Assembly (NCBI GenBank): GCA_947624835.1
Contig: CANQLX010000004.1
Coordinates: forward strand, 1 to 55,532
Length of the DNA: 55,532 nucleotides
DNA from: an uncultured Clostridia bacterium
Lineage (GTDB): Bacteria > Bacillota > Clostridia > Oscillospirales > Acutalibacteraceae
Direction: 5' to 3'
This document shows positions 40,257 to 49,110 of this stretch, piece after piece (within the stretch, counting starts at the first letter, position 1; every line of letters starts with the position of its first letter). Under the pieces are notes generated by a model. It did no database searches. It saw only the letters and a program-made list of their open reading frames with translations, and was not told the origin of the DNA. The position numbers were made by a program, and so were the translations under genes.

Positions 40257-40309
40257 AAAGGGGCTGTCACACTAAGCTTTTTATATGCTTACGGTGACAG
40301 TTCCTTTTT
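40257..40309 (+). terminator. Terminator after the Asn/Ser-rich gene
   Basis: AAAGGGGCTGTCAC / GTGACAGTTCCTTT is a 14-bp stem with one mismatch, followed by TTTA. The loop contains a second small stem AAGC/GCTT. Confidence 0.8.
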
Positions 40310-40339
40310 AAATTACATTATTGTACTCGAAATAAGGCT

Positions 40340-40750
40340 TTACACATCCAAATCAAAACCTTTTGGCAGAAGCTCACCTAAAGTATATATCTCATACTTA
40401 TTTTCTGATTTTGCCGATATTATTTTGAAATCGGATTTGCAGAATTCAGACATAAACTGTCTGCACATTCCACAAGGATAGCAGAATTTCTCTGCCTTTC
40501 GGCTGTTTTTTCCTCCTGTAAGTGCTATTGCAATAAAATTTCTTTCACCTGCACTCAAGGCAGCGGAAAATGCACTTCTTTCCGCACATATTCCTGAGGG
40601 ATATGAAGCATTTTCCACATTGCTGCCCGTATATATTTTACCCGAAACCGTAAGGAGTGCTGCACCCACATAAAAATTTGAATACGGTGCATAAGCATTT
40701 TTCCTTGTTTCCAAAGCAGACCCTATTAATTTATTTACATCAATTTCCAT
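40340..40750 (-). CDS. cdd: Cytidine deaminase
   Basis: The 136-aa enzyme has the zinc site of the tetrameric form: NVENASYPSGICAERSAFSAAL (Cys and Glu) and CYPCGMCRQFMSEF (two Cys). It deaminates cytidine and deoxycytidine in salvage. It begins 9 bp after cysS and is probably read from the same T-box-controlled transcript. Confidence 0.94.
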   Translation of the reverse strand: MEIDVNKLIGSALETRKNAYAPYSNFYVGAALLTVSGKIYTGSNVENASYPSGICAERSAFSAALSAGERNFIAIALTGGKNSRKAEKFCYPCGMCRQFMSEFCKSDFKIISAKSENKYEIYTLGELLPKGFDLDV

Positions 40751-40759
40751 AATGTCCTC

Positions 40760-42163
40760 TTATTCTGTTACTACTATTGTACCGTTCGGTGTGTCCTTTA
40801 TTGTTATTCCCATTTCTGCAAGCTCATTACGTATTTTGTCTGCCTCTGCCCAGTTTTTATCCTTTCTTGCCTGTGTACGCCTGTCAATAAGCTCCTGAAC
40901 ACTGTCCTTAACTTCACTGTCTTTTTGCTCATAAAGAAGTCCCAAAACACCGGAAAGTTCGTCATAAAGATTAAGTGCGAAATCACAAAGTTCCTTTGAA
41001 GGCTTTGTCTGTGCATTAATACTGCTGTTGATATCCCTTGCGAGCTCAAACAATGCGGAGATTGCATCCGCTGTATTGAGGTCATCCTCCATTGAGGAAA
41101 TAAAATCATCCTTATGTGTAAGGAGCTTATCCTTAATTTCTTGCTCTCCCTCTTTAAACTCACCTGTGCTGCTGTCTGCAAGGAAGGCTAAATCCTGACG
41201 GCAGTTATAAAGCCTGTCAAGGGCACTTTTGCATTGCTTTATTATATCTATGGAATAATTTATCGGACTTCTGTAATGTGAAGAAATCATAAGATATCTT
41301 ATAGGCTCATATCCAAATTGCTCCGCAACATCACGGACAGTAAAGAAATTTCCGAGTGACTTTGACATTTTTTTGTTATCGACATTTATATAACCGTTAT
41401 GCATCCAGTAATTAGCAAAAGTCACGCCGTTGCTACATTCACTCTGTGCAATTTCATTTTCATGGTGGGGGAATATAAGATCCTGACCTCCACAATGGAT
41501 ATCTATAGTATCCCCGAGATACCTTTTTGCCATGCATGAACATTCGATATGCCAGCCGGGTCTTCCCTTACCCCAAGGCGATTCCCAATAAGGCTCTCCT
41601 TCCTTTGCACCCTTCCACAGTGCAAAGTCCATAGGATTTTCTTTTGTATCACCGATTTGTATACGGGCACCTGCCTCAAGATCCTCAAGCGGCTGATGTG
41701 AAAGCTTACCGTATTCCCTAAATTTATTTGTACGGAAATATACATCCCCATATTCCGTGGAGTACGCATAGCCTTTTTCCTCAAGTTTTTTTACCATATC
41801 TATCATTTGCTGTATATTTTCCGTTGCCTTCGGGTGTATTGTAGCTTCACGCACATTAAGACCTTTCGAATCGGTCTTATATTCCTCTATAAATTTTTCG
41901 GACACAGTTTTATAGTCGCTGTTTTCCTCATTTGCCTTTTTAATTATTTTATCATCTATATCTGTAAAATTCTGAACATAGGTTACTTTATATCCTCTGT
42001 ATTCAAGATATCTTCTGAGAATATCGAATACACATATAGGACGTGCATTACCTATATGTATATAATTATAAACCGTAGGACCACAGGCATAAATCTTCAC
42101 CTCTCCCTCGTTTATAGTCTTAAGCTCTTCTTTCTTACCTGACATAGTATTGTAAATTTTCAT
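40760..42163 (-). CDS. cysS: Cysteinyl-tRNA synthetase
   Basis: The 467-aa class I synthetase has [18 protein letters not shown] (HIGH motif and zinc Cys), [32 protein letters not shown] (zinc ligands), KMSKSLGN and a C-terminal anticodon region. It charges tRNA-Cys. It is the second gene behind a cysteine T-box, after cysE, with 232 bp between them. The start follows AAGGATAAGGATAAT. Confidence 0.96.
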   Translation of the reverse strand: MKIYNTMSGKKEELKTINEGEVKIYACGPTVYNYIHIGNARPICVFDILRRYLEYRGYKVTYVQNFTDIDDKIIKKANEENSDYKTVSEKFIEEYKTDSKGLNVREATIHPKATENIQQMIDMVKKLEEKGYAYSTEYGDVYFRTNKFREYGKLSHQPLEDLEAGARIQIGDTKENPMDFALWKGAKEGEPYWESPWGKGRPGWHIECSCMAKRYLGDTIDIHCGGQDLIFPHHENEIAQSECSNGVTFANYWMHNGYINVDNKKMSKSLGNFFTVRDVAEQFGYEPIRYLMISSHYRSPINYSIDIIKQCKSALDRLYNCRQDLAFLADSSTGEFKEGEQEIKDKLLTHKDDFISSMEDDLNTADAISALFELARDINSSINAQTKPSKELCDFALNLYDELSGVLGLLYEQKDSEVKDSVQELIDRRTQARKDKNWAEADKIRNELAEMGITIKDTPNGTIVVTE

Positions 42164-42199
42164 ATTATCCTTATCCTTCCATAGATTAATTTATTGGGA

Positions 42200-42395
42200 T
42201 TAAGTTACACATAATTAATTCTTGCGAAGTTTTTCTAATGCTAAAGATTTCGCCGTATGCGGAGCGGCTCGCAGAGCCACTCCAAATACATACTTACCGC
42301 ACACCGACAGGTAAACTACCACCGCATGAACGCACTTACCTCCAAACAACAGAGCGAAAATGCGGATTGCCTGCGGGGGTGTTCTCCAGCGCCGC
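42200..42395. repeat. Structured, possibly dispersed intergenic element between cysE and cysS
   Basis: This stretch is richer in GC than its neighbours and full of short hairpins, for example GGAGCGGCTC-GCA-GAGCCACTCC at 42261-42283 and GCGG/CCGC arms at both ends. It separates two genes that would normally be adjacent. The plus-strand frame across it (42257-42472) runs into cysE antisense and has no ribosome site, so I read it as non-coding. It looks like an inserted repeat, but one copy only is present in the window. Confidence 0.4.
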
Positions 42396-43055
42396 TTAGA
42401 TTCCTAAACCGTTTTCAAATACCTCCTCTATGGCGGACTTCAGGTTGCGTACCTGACTGTCAAGATCGGTAAGATGCTCTTCAACAGGGTCAATATAGTG
42501 AATTTGGTCAAGATTCCTGCTCGAACATCCGACCCTCTCACCGTTCAACCTCACTACCTTCGCCGGAACTCCTACCGCCGTAGCATTCTCCGGTACCTCT
42601 GTTAAAACTACCGCTCCTGCCGCAATTCGAGCATTGTCACCAACCTTAAACGGTCCGAGTACCTTTGCTCCCGAACCTACAAGTACATTATTCCCTAATG
42701 TCGGATGACGCTTTCCCTGATCCTTTCCTGTTCCTCCGAGCGTGACTCCCTGATATATCGTACAGTTGTTACCAATCTCCGCCGTTTCTCCTATGACAAC
42801 CCCCATACCGTGATCAATAAACAAACCCTTTCCTATTGTTGCTCCAGGATGAATCTCAATTCCTGTCTTGTGTCTTGAATGTTGGGATATCATCCTAGCT
42901 ATAAATTTCATATTGTGCCTAAAAAACCAGTTAGCCTTGCGATATGACCTGACAGCCTTGAATCCGGAATACAGAAGATATACCTCAAGTCTGCTCCTAG
43001 CCGCAGGATCCCTCTCCATTATGGAATCAATCTCTTCTTTTAACTTTTTGAACAT
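42396..43055 (-). CDS. cysE: Serine O-acetyltransferase
   Basis: The 219-aa protein has a helical N-terminus (ERDPAARSRLEVYLLYSGFKA) and a left-handed beta-helix of hexapeptide repeats: IHPGATIGKGLFIDHGMGVVIGETAEIG, then GVTLGGTGKDQGKRHPTLG. It makes O-acetylserine for cysteine synthesis. It is first behind a T-box with a UGC specifier, so transcription should rise when tRNA-Cys is uncharged. The start follows GGGGGGAGATT. Confidence 0.95.
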   Translation of the reverse strand: MFKKLKEEIDSIMERDPAARSRLEVYLLYSGFKAVRSYRKANWFFRHNMKFIARMISQHSRHKTGIEIHPGATIGKGLFIDHGMGVVIGETAEIGNNCTIYQGVTLGGTGKDQGKRHPTLGNNVLVGSGAKVLGPFKVGDNARIAAGAVVLTEVPENATAVGVPAKVVRLNGERVGCSSRNLDQIHYIDPVEEHLTDLDSQVRNLKSAIEEVFENGLGI

Positions 43056-43080
43056 AATCTCCCCCCTTTATCTGTGAATA

Positions 43081-43326
43081 AAAAAACAGCCCCCGCAATG
43101 CCATAAAACACAACGGGACGCTGATGCGTGGTTCCACCCTCATTTGGCAGCATAGGCCGCCCTCATTACTTTATAACGGAAGTACCCGTATGAAGCTACT
43201 GAAATTTCACCTCATAAGCTGATAGAGTGCATTCACAGGGATCTTTACAATATCTCGCACCGACCGATATTTCTCTGAAATAAAGACTCTCCCGCTACTA
43301 ATCTCCGTCATAGCCTTATCCACTAT
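43081..43326 (-). ncRNA. T-box riboswitch, cysteine specifier
   Basis: The leader of cysE has all T-box parts on the minus strand: stem I with AGTAGCGGGAGAGTC and the specifier loop GTGAATGCACTC (UGC for Cys at 43231-43229). The T-box AGGGTGGAACCACG (43140-43127) follows. The terminator is CCCGTTGTG / CATTGCGGG with TTTTTT (43106-43081). Uncharged tRNA-Cys would favour the antiterminator and expression of cysE-cysS-cdd. Confidence 0.93.
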
Positions 43327-43332
43327 AATATC

Positions 43333-43361
43333 ATTATACACCATAACAAACAAATTGTTAA
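43333..43361 (-). promoter_or_regulatory. Promoter of the T-box/cysE transcript
   Basis: On the minus strand TTAACA (43361-43356), 17 bp, TATAAT (43338-43333). Transcription would start near 43326. Confidence 0.75.
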
Positions 43362-43389
43362 TACCTTTTTTTAAATAATTTCAGTTTGT

Positions 43390-43983
43390 TTATTTTGCGT
43401 TTCTAATAAATTCAAAATTCTGTACGATATATATTACTCCTGAAACTATCGTAAGTACTGCACTTATCCAGACAGCACACTCTCCAACTATCGAAAATAT
43501 GTTTGTAAGCTGCTGTGCATTTTCGATACTAATAACATTGAGTGTATTAAGCTCAAGGATATACTGTAAAATCATAACAAGCAGAACCGCTGTTATTTGA
43601 CTTATTGTTTTCGCTTTTCCCCAGTTGTTTGCGGCAACAATCTTTCCCTTTGATGATGCCACAAGCCGCATAGCCGTAACCATAAATTCCCTTGAAACAA
43701 TAATTGTAAGTACTACCGCATTTGTAAGACCAAGCTGTACAAAACACGCAAGAGCCGCAAGTATCATTATTTTATCAGCAAGGGGATCGGCAAACTTTCC
43801 GAAATCCGTTATCATATTGTATTTTCTGGCGATTTTTCCGTCAAGATGATCCGTATATGACGCTATACCGAATATTATAAGTGCAATAAGATAATGATGC
43901 GGTATAACAGGCATAAGCAAAAAGAATATATAAAACGGTACAAGTATTATCCTCAGAACCGTAAGCTTATTCGGCAGATTCAT
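43390..43983 (-). CDS. pgsA: Phosphatidylglycerophosphate synthase
   Basis: The 197-aa membrane protein carries the CDP-alcohol phosphotransferase signature with its Asp ligands in SYTDHLDGKIARKYNMITDFGKFADPLADK. It begins MNLPNKLTVLRIILVPFYIF. It makes phosphatidylglycerophosphate from CDP-diacylglycerol. It follows rimO by 39 bp, an arrangement (rimO-pgsA near recA) common in Firmicutes. Confidence 0.94.
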   Translation of the reverse strand: MNLPNKLTVLRIILVPFYIFFLLMPVIPHHYLIALIIFGIASYTDHLDGKIARKYNMITDFGKFADPLADKIMILAALACFVQLGLTNAVVLTIIVSREFMVTAMRLVASSKGKIVAANNWGKAKTISQITAVLLVMILQYILELNTLNVISIENAQQLTNIFSIVGECAVWISAVLTIVSGVIYIVQNFEFIRNAK

Positions 43984-44022
43984 ATTGTCCTCCTTAATAA
44001 AAACTTATTTATAAAGATATAA

Positions 44023-45348
44023 TTATGCTTCTCCCATAAGGTCACAGTCGAGAGAATCTGTTATAGTAACATCGACTACATCCCCTATACGTGGAGCTGC
44101 CCCGTTTGCAACAAAATATACCTTGCAGTCAACCTCCGGGGCATCTGCTGCTGATCTTCCATAAAAGCATCTGTTATCCCTGCTATATCCTTCAACAAGT
44201 ACTTTTATTTTTTTATTTATATACCTGTGGGTATTTTCCGCCATAATTCTGCCCTGCTGCTCCATAATTATCTCCTGCCGCCTGCGTTTTATATCCTCGT
44301 CTATCTGCTCCTTCATTTTTGCGGCAGGTGTGTCCTCCTCAACGGAATATGCAAAGCAGCCCATTCTCTCAAAACGCATTTCACCGATAAATTCGGAAAG
44401 TTCTTCAAACTCTTCCTCGGTTTCAGACGGGAAGCCTGTCATAAAGGTAGTACGGATCGTTATTCCCGGTATTCTTTCACGCAGCTTGCTCACAAGCTCG
44501 GTTAAGGATTTTCGGTCACCTTTTCTGTTCATAAGTTTAAGTATTCTTCCGTTACAATGCTGCATCGGGATATCTATGTACTTGAGTATTTTCGGCTCGT
44601 TTGCAAAAACATCAATAAGCTCATCGGTTATTCTTTCTGGGTAGCAATACAATACCCTGATATATTGCAGATTTTCTATCGCACACAGCCTCCTCAGAAG
44701 CTCCGGCAGCATTGATTTTCCGCAAAAATCCTCTCCGTAGCGTGAGGTATCCTGTGCAATAATAATAAATTCCTTAACTCCCTTTTCGCTCAGTTCTCCT
44801 GCTTCACTCAGTATATCCTCCATAGGTCTGCTTCTGAATTTTCCCCTTATCATTGGAATAGCACAATATGTACAGCGATTATCGCAGCCCTCGGCTATTT
44901 TAAGATACGAATAATAGAACGGCGTCGAACGCACCCTGCCGCCGCACAGTGGCAACTTATCCTTTTCGGGGAAAAGCTCGGTTTTTATCTTCTCGGATGC
45001 CTTTGAAACCACTTCAACAATATCAACATTTCCGCCTATACCGACAACTGCATCCACCTCATATAATTCCTTCATTACCTCGGATTTATACCTTTCCGCA
45101 AGACAGCCTGTCACCACAATAGCCTTGATTATCCCGTCCTTTTTCATCCGGACAAGATTTAGTATCTCATCAATGCTTTCCTGCTTTGCATCCTCAATAA
45201 ATCCACAGGTATTGATAATCGCAACATCGCTGTGTTCCACATTCCGAACCAATTCAAAACCTGCTTCACGCAATGTATAAAGCATCATTTCGCCGTCCAC
45301 CCTGTTTTTGGCACAGCCCAAACTTACCATTCCTACCCTTATTGACAT
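44023..45348 (-). CDS. rimO: Ribosomal protein S12 methylthiotransferase
   Basis: The 441-aa radical-SAM enzyme begins RVGMVSLGCAKNRVDGE, with the three N-terminal cluster Cys (GCAKN, NTCGFI, TGCLAERY). The radical SAM motif is CDNRCTYCAIPMIRGKFRSRP, and a C-terminal TRAM domain ends in TDSLDCDLMGEA. It adds methylthio to Asp of ribosomal protein S12. It differs from MtaB at the right end of the window by the SLGC start and the TRAM end. Confidence 0.94.
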   Translation of the reverse strand: MSIRVGMVSLGCAKNRVDGEMMLYTLREAGFELVRNVEHSDVAIINTCGFIEDAKQESIDEILNLVRMKKDGIIKAIVVTGCLAERYKSEVMKELYEVDAVVGIGGNVDIVEVVSKASEKIKTELFPEKDKLPLCGGRVRSTPFYYSYLKIAEGCDNRCTYCAIPMIRGKFRSRPMEDILSEAGELSEKGVKEFIIIAQDTSRYGEDFCGKSMLPELLRRLCAIENLQYIRVLYCYPERITDELIDVFANEPKILKYIDIPMQHCNGRILKLMNRKGDRKSLTELVSKLRERIPGITIRTTFMTGFPSETEEEFEELSEFIGEMRFERMGCFAYSVEEDTPAAKMKEQIDEDIKRRRQEIIMEQQGRIMAENTHRYINKKIKVLVEGYSRDNRCFYGRSAADAPEVDCKVYFVANGAAPRIGDVVDVTITDSLDCDLMGEA

Positions 45349-45384
45349 TTAATTCTTCATTCCCTTCAAAATACTTCCCTATTA

Positions 45385-45996
45385 TCAATCCGCATATTCC
45401 TCAAAATTTCTCATAGCTTCCTTAATATCGTCCCATCTGTAACCCATTGCTCTGAGTCCGTTTATAGCTCTGTTTCTTCCCTTTTCATCTCCGAGCGAAC
45501 GGTAGTATTTCCTTTCTATAACCGACACTATCTGTTCCACAGGGTCTACCTCAAATTCCTCAAGGATTTCATCTATCAGGCCACGTTCGATTCCCTTTTT
45601 TAACAGCTCAAAGGCAGCTCTCTCAGCGGAAAATTTTTTCCGCATAAGGAGCTGCTCGGCATATTCTCTTGCAAATCCTTTATCATCAATAAGTCCTAAT
45701 TCCTCCAGACGATCTATTGCCGCTTCCGCAGCTGTCTCTCCGTAGAGAGGGACAAGCTTGTCAGCAATTTCCTTACGGCTTCTCGCCCTGTATTCAATAA
45801 GGTATAGAGCCTTTTCCTTTGCTCTGCTTATTTTAGACTTTTCTATCAACTCGTATAATTCCTCATCTGTTATTTCACTTCCGGTACGCTTGCCGGAGGA
45901 TACCAATGTAACAGTATCTATACTTACGGCATATTCCCCGTCAATAAACAAGGCCGACATTCCCTTTTTACGTTCTTCAACAGCCGTTATAAGCAT
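45385..45996 (-). CDS. recX: RecA regulator RecX
   Basis: The 203-aa helical protein has RecX repeats: ALYLIEYRARSRKEIADKL, IDRLEELGLIDDKGFAREYAEQ and LRAMGYRWDDIKEAM. RecX limits RecA filament growth. The start MLITAVEERKKG at 45996 lies one base beyond the recA stop, so the two are translationally coupled; the ribosome site would lie within the end of recA. Confidence 0.92.
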   Translation of the reverse strand: MLITAVEERKKGMSALFIDGEYAVSIDTVTLVSSGKRTGSEITDEELYELIEKSKISRAKEKALYLIEYRARSRKEIADKLVPLYGETAAEAAIDRLEELGLIDDKGFAREYAEQLLMRKKFSAERAAFELLKKGIERGLIDEILEEFEVDPVEQIVSVIERKYYRSLGDEKGRNRAINGLRAMGYRWDDIKEAMRNFEEYAD

Positions 45997-45997
45997 A

Positions 45998-47146
45998 TTA
46001 TTCCACCAACACATCTATATCAACATCCGAGGTACGTGAACCTCCTGCTTTTTCCACGACTGACGTTTCGGCAGAGTCACTGCCGGCTGCATCTGTACTG
46101 TCCGCAGTTGTGTCATCAGCCTTTGCCTTTACTTTTTTTGAGGACTGTCTTGTAAATGTGAGCTTATCCCTGTTCTCCATCAATTCTTTTTCGACCTTTT
46201 GGGCAATATCGGGATTGTTTTTAAGAAATTCCTTTGCATTATCTCTTCCCTGACCTATTCTTGTACCGTCATAAGAGAACCATGCACCGCTCTTTTTGAT
46301 AATATCAAGCTGGACAGCCATATCCAAAAGCTCACCTATTCTTGAAATGCCCTGACCGTACATTATATCAAATTCAGCCTCCCTGAACGGCGGAGCTATC
46401 TTATTCTTTACAACCTTAGCCCTCGTTCTTGAGCCTATTACCTCTCCTCCCACCTTAAGCGTGTCTATCTTTCTTATATCTATACGAACCGAAGCATAAA
46501 ACTTAAGTGCTCTTCCTCCGGGTGTTGTTTCCGGGTTTCCGAACATTACACCCACTTTTTCACGGAGCTGATTTATAAATATTGCAACACAGTTAAGCTT
46601 TGATATTGATCCTGCAAGCTTTCTGAGTGCCTGAGACATAAGTCTTGCCTGAAGTCCCACATGGGCGGCACCCATATCTCCCTCTATTTCTGCCTTAGGT
46701 GCAAGTGCGGCAACAGAGTCTACCACTATTATATCAATGGCGCCCGAACGTACAAGTGCCTCGGCAATTTCAAGAGCGTCCTCACCCGTGTCAGGCTGAG
46801 ATACAAGAAGCTCGTCAATATCGACTCCGAGTGCTTTCGCATAAATCGGGTCAAGAGCGTGTTCAACATCAATAAATGCCGCATATCCGCCCTTTTTCTG
46901 AGCCTCTGCTATACAGTGAAGCGCAAGTGTGGTTTTACCGGATGATTCCGGGCCGTATATCTCGATAATCCTTCCCTTCGGCACACCGCCTATCCCAAGT
47001 GCCATATCAAGTGAAAGTGAGCCTGTCGGTATTGCGTCAACCTGCATTGCTGCATTCTGACCAAGACGCATTATTGCTCCCTTGCCGAACTGCTTTTCTA
47101 TCTGATGAAGTGCTGTTTCAAGTGCTTTCTGTTTATCTACTGCCAT
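45998..47146 (-). CDS. recA: Recombinase RecA
   Basis: The 382-aa protein is a normal Rec[28 protein letters not shown] (Walker A), [27 protein letters not shown] and [22 protein letters not shown]. Its C-terminal tail (about 335-382) is long, Ser/Thr/Asp-rich and less conserved. The ATG follows AAGAAAGGAATGATTC. No CGAAC-type LexA site is visible between the promoter and the gene. Confidence 0.97.
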   Translation of the reverse strand: MAVDKQKALETALHQIEKQFGKGAIMRLGQNAAMQVDAIPTGSLSLDMALGIGGVPKGRIIEIYGPESSGKTTLALHCIAEAQKKGGYAAFIDVEHALDPIYAKALGVDIDELLVSQPDTGEDALEIAEALVRSGAIDIIVVDSVAALAPKAEIEGDMGAAHVGLQARLMSQALRKLAGSISKLNCVAIFINQLREKVGVMFGNPETTPGGRALKFYASVRIDIRKIDTLKVGGEVIGSRTRAKVVKNKIAPPFREAEFDIMYGQGISRIGELLDMAVQLDIIKKSGAWFSYDGTRIGQGRDNAKEFLKNNPDIAQKVEKELMENRDKLTFTRQSSKKVKAKADDTTADSTDAAGSDSAETSVVEKAGGSRTSDVDIDVLVE

Positions 47147-47183
47147 GATGAATCATTCCTTTCTTGTGTTTCATTGCTCTATG

Positions 47184-47212
47184 ATTATACAATTTTTTGT
47201 TCCTGATTTCAA
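47184..47212 (-). promoter_or_regulatory. Sigma-A promoter of recA
   Basis: On the minus strand TTGAAA (47212-47207), 17 bp, TATAAT (47189-47184), about 40 bp before the recA ATG. Confidence 0.8.
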
Positions 47213-47248
47213 GTACCTTAAAATCTGAAATACAGTAAATGATACAAT

Positions 47249-48112
47249 TTATTGTACAATGCGGTATATTCCCGACACAGTTCTGTCAAGTCCCGAAATA
47301 TCCTGCAATATCCTCACATCTGAAACACCCGATAACCTCAACATTCCGGATACTGCCTCACCTTGTTCCTCTCCTATTTCAAGAGAGATGAACCCACCGT
47401 TTCTAAGCTTAGTTATCCACTTTTCACAAATCGCACGGTAGAACATAAGACCGTCCTCTCCGCCGTCGAGGGCCATGACAGGTTCACAACGTACCTCCTG
47501 TTGAAGTAATGCTATCTCCCGAGTTTTAATATACGGCGGATTTGAAATTACCGCATCAAAATAACCGTCTCTAAAATTCCGGTAATATTCAAATAAATCT
47601 CCCTTGAGAGGTCGGACATTCTCTGTTTTATTCCTTTGTATATTCATACACAGATATGTATAAGCATCATCCGAAAGTTCAAGAGAAAGAATTTTTGCCT
47701 TTGGATATTTTTTAGCAAGGGCTATGGAAATTGCTCCGCTGCCCCCGCACAGGTCGATAATAACCGGTGAATCAAGTACTCTGCTGTCAATAAGCCTCAT
47801 ACATTCCCGAACGCAGACCTCGGTATCATCATTAGGAATAAGAACACCCTCACCGAGGGATAATTCGCAGTCCATAAAGCTCCATGACTTTATAATGTAT
47901 TGCAGTGGATAGCCTCCCGATCTTCTGTCTATAGACCGGAAGAAATCTGCCAGAGTGCCGTTCTTTTCCGATAATTCTATTATCCTGCCGTAATCGAACC
48001 TGTCAATACCGAAATAATATTTTATCAAGCAGCGTGCATCGTACTCCGGGGTGTCCATGCCGCCTTTCCTCAGAATCTCAACTGCCTCTCTGTATATATC
48101 GGTGTATGTCAT
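47249..48112 (-). CDS. prmC: Peptide-chain release factor glutamine methyltransferase
   Basis: The 287-aa enzyme has an N-terminal helical domain (EYDARCLIKYYFGIDRF) and a SAM fold with IIDLCGGSGAISIALAKKYP. The NPPY signature is VISNPPYIKTREI (about 190), which holds the glutamine substrate. It methylates the GGQ glutamine of RF1 and RF2. It overlaps the DUF1385 gene by 4 bp, the conserved pairing seen in Clostridia. Confidence 0.93.
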   Translation of the reverse strand: MTYTDIYREAVEILRKGGMDTPEYDARCLIKYYFGIDRFDYGRIIELSEKNGTLADFFRSIDRRSGGYPLQYIIKSWSFMDCELSLGEGVLIPNDDTEVCVRECMRLIDSRVLDSPVIIDLCGGSGAISIALAKKYPKAKILSLELSDDAYTYLCMNIQRNKTENVRPLKGDLFEYYRNFRDGYFDAVISNPPYIKTREIALLQQEVRCEPVMALDGGEDGLMFYRAICEKWITKLRNGGFISLEIGEEQGEAVSGMLRLSGVSDVRILQDISGLDRTVSGIYRIVQ

Positions 48113-49071
48113 CTTAATATATCTTCTCCGTTTTCAGGGATAACGTCCTTCATTGCACTGATTGCAACCTCTATCATATCATCCTCAGGTTCCTTTGTGG
48201 TTATATGCTGCATCCAAACCCCCGGAGCAGCTATTATCCTTGTAATTGCATTATCGTGCTTTCCGCAGATTTTTATAAGTTCATAGCCGATACCAACAGT
48301 TACAGGGAGAAGCAGAATTTTTACCGAGGAGCGGAGCCACACATCGGTGAATGGTATAAATAAACCTATAAGTATTCCGACAATAAGCATAAGTATAAGA
48401 AAGCTTGTCCCACAGCGTGGGTGGAACCGTCTTTGCTTGCGTACGTTTTCAACATTAAGTTCAAGACCGTGTTCATAGCAAAAAATAGTCTTATGCTCCG
48501 CACCGTGATATTGAAAAACTCTTTTCATTTCCTTATTCATCGTACAAAGACTCATGTATATGAGAAAAAGTATTATTCTTAAAATACCCTCAAATGCTGA
48601 ACGCCATATTAAAGCACTGTTAAGAAATGGTACTGCACTCGCTGTAAGATTAAAAAGCCATGTGGGAACAAAGAAAAAAACCGCAACACAAAAAACAATG
48701 GCGATAACCGTAGAAACAGTCATAATAATGCTTATAAACTTATCTCCCAAATGCTTATCCACCCACATATCAAGCTTTGACGGATTTTCTGTTTCTTCCT
48801 CTTCACCGTCCAACGCCCTATCCGCAGAAATCATAAGAGCCCTCTGACCTGTCACAAGGGAGTCTATCATATTTGCAACACCTCTGATTATGGGTATTCT
48901 GAGTATCTTATGTTTCTTTGCAAGATTAAGAGGTTGAATTTCCTGGAGCTCTATGGTTCCATCGCTTTTTCTCACTGCAACAGTAGATTTCTTTGGTCCT
49001 CTCATCATAATTCCCTCAAGCAGTGCCTGTCCTCCGATAGAGGTAACTATCTTTGTTTTTTCCCTTTTCAT
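48109..49071 (-). CDS. DUF1385 membrane protein
   Basis: The 320-aa protein matches DUF1385: SIGGQALLEGIMMRGP near the N-terminus, IPIIRGVANMIDSLVTGQRAL, then FQYHGAEHKTIFCYEHG and RFHPRCGTSFLILM, with about four membrane helices. The role is unknown. It lies between the histidine kinase and prmC. The start follows AGAAAGGATATGAATAGTT. Confidence 0.9.
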   Translation of the reverse strand: MKREKTKIVTSIGGQALLEGIMMRGPKKSTVAVRKSDGTIELQEIQPLNLAKKHKILRIPIIRGVANMIDSLVTGQRALMISADRALDGEEEETENPSKLDMWVDKHLGDKFISIIMTVSTVIAIVFCVAVFFFVPTWLFNLTASAVPFLNSALIWRSAFEGILRIILFLIYMSLCTMNKEMKRVFQYHGAEHKTIFCYEHGLELNVENVRKQRRFHPRCGTSFLILMLIVGILIGLFIPFTDVWLRSSVKILLLPVTVGIGYELIKICGKHDNAITRIIAAPGVWMQHITTKEPEDDMIEVAISAMKDVIPENGEDILR

Positions 49072-49110
49072 AACTATTCATATCCTTTCTGCAATACCGT
49101 GCCGCCAAGC

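Noticed and set aside
42257-42472. A 71-aa protein on the plus strand
   Set aside because: It has no ribosome site, overlaps cysE antisense and follows the structured repeat-like sequence.
47147-47230. LexA (SOS) box in the recA promoter
   Set aside because: No CGAAC-N4-GTTCG-like sequence is present; GGAACAAAAAATTG does not fit.
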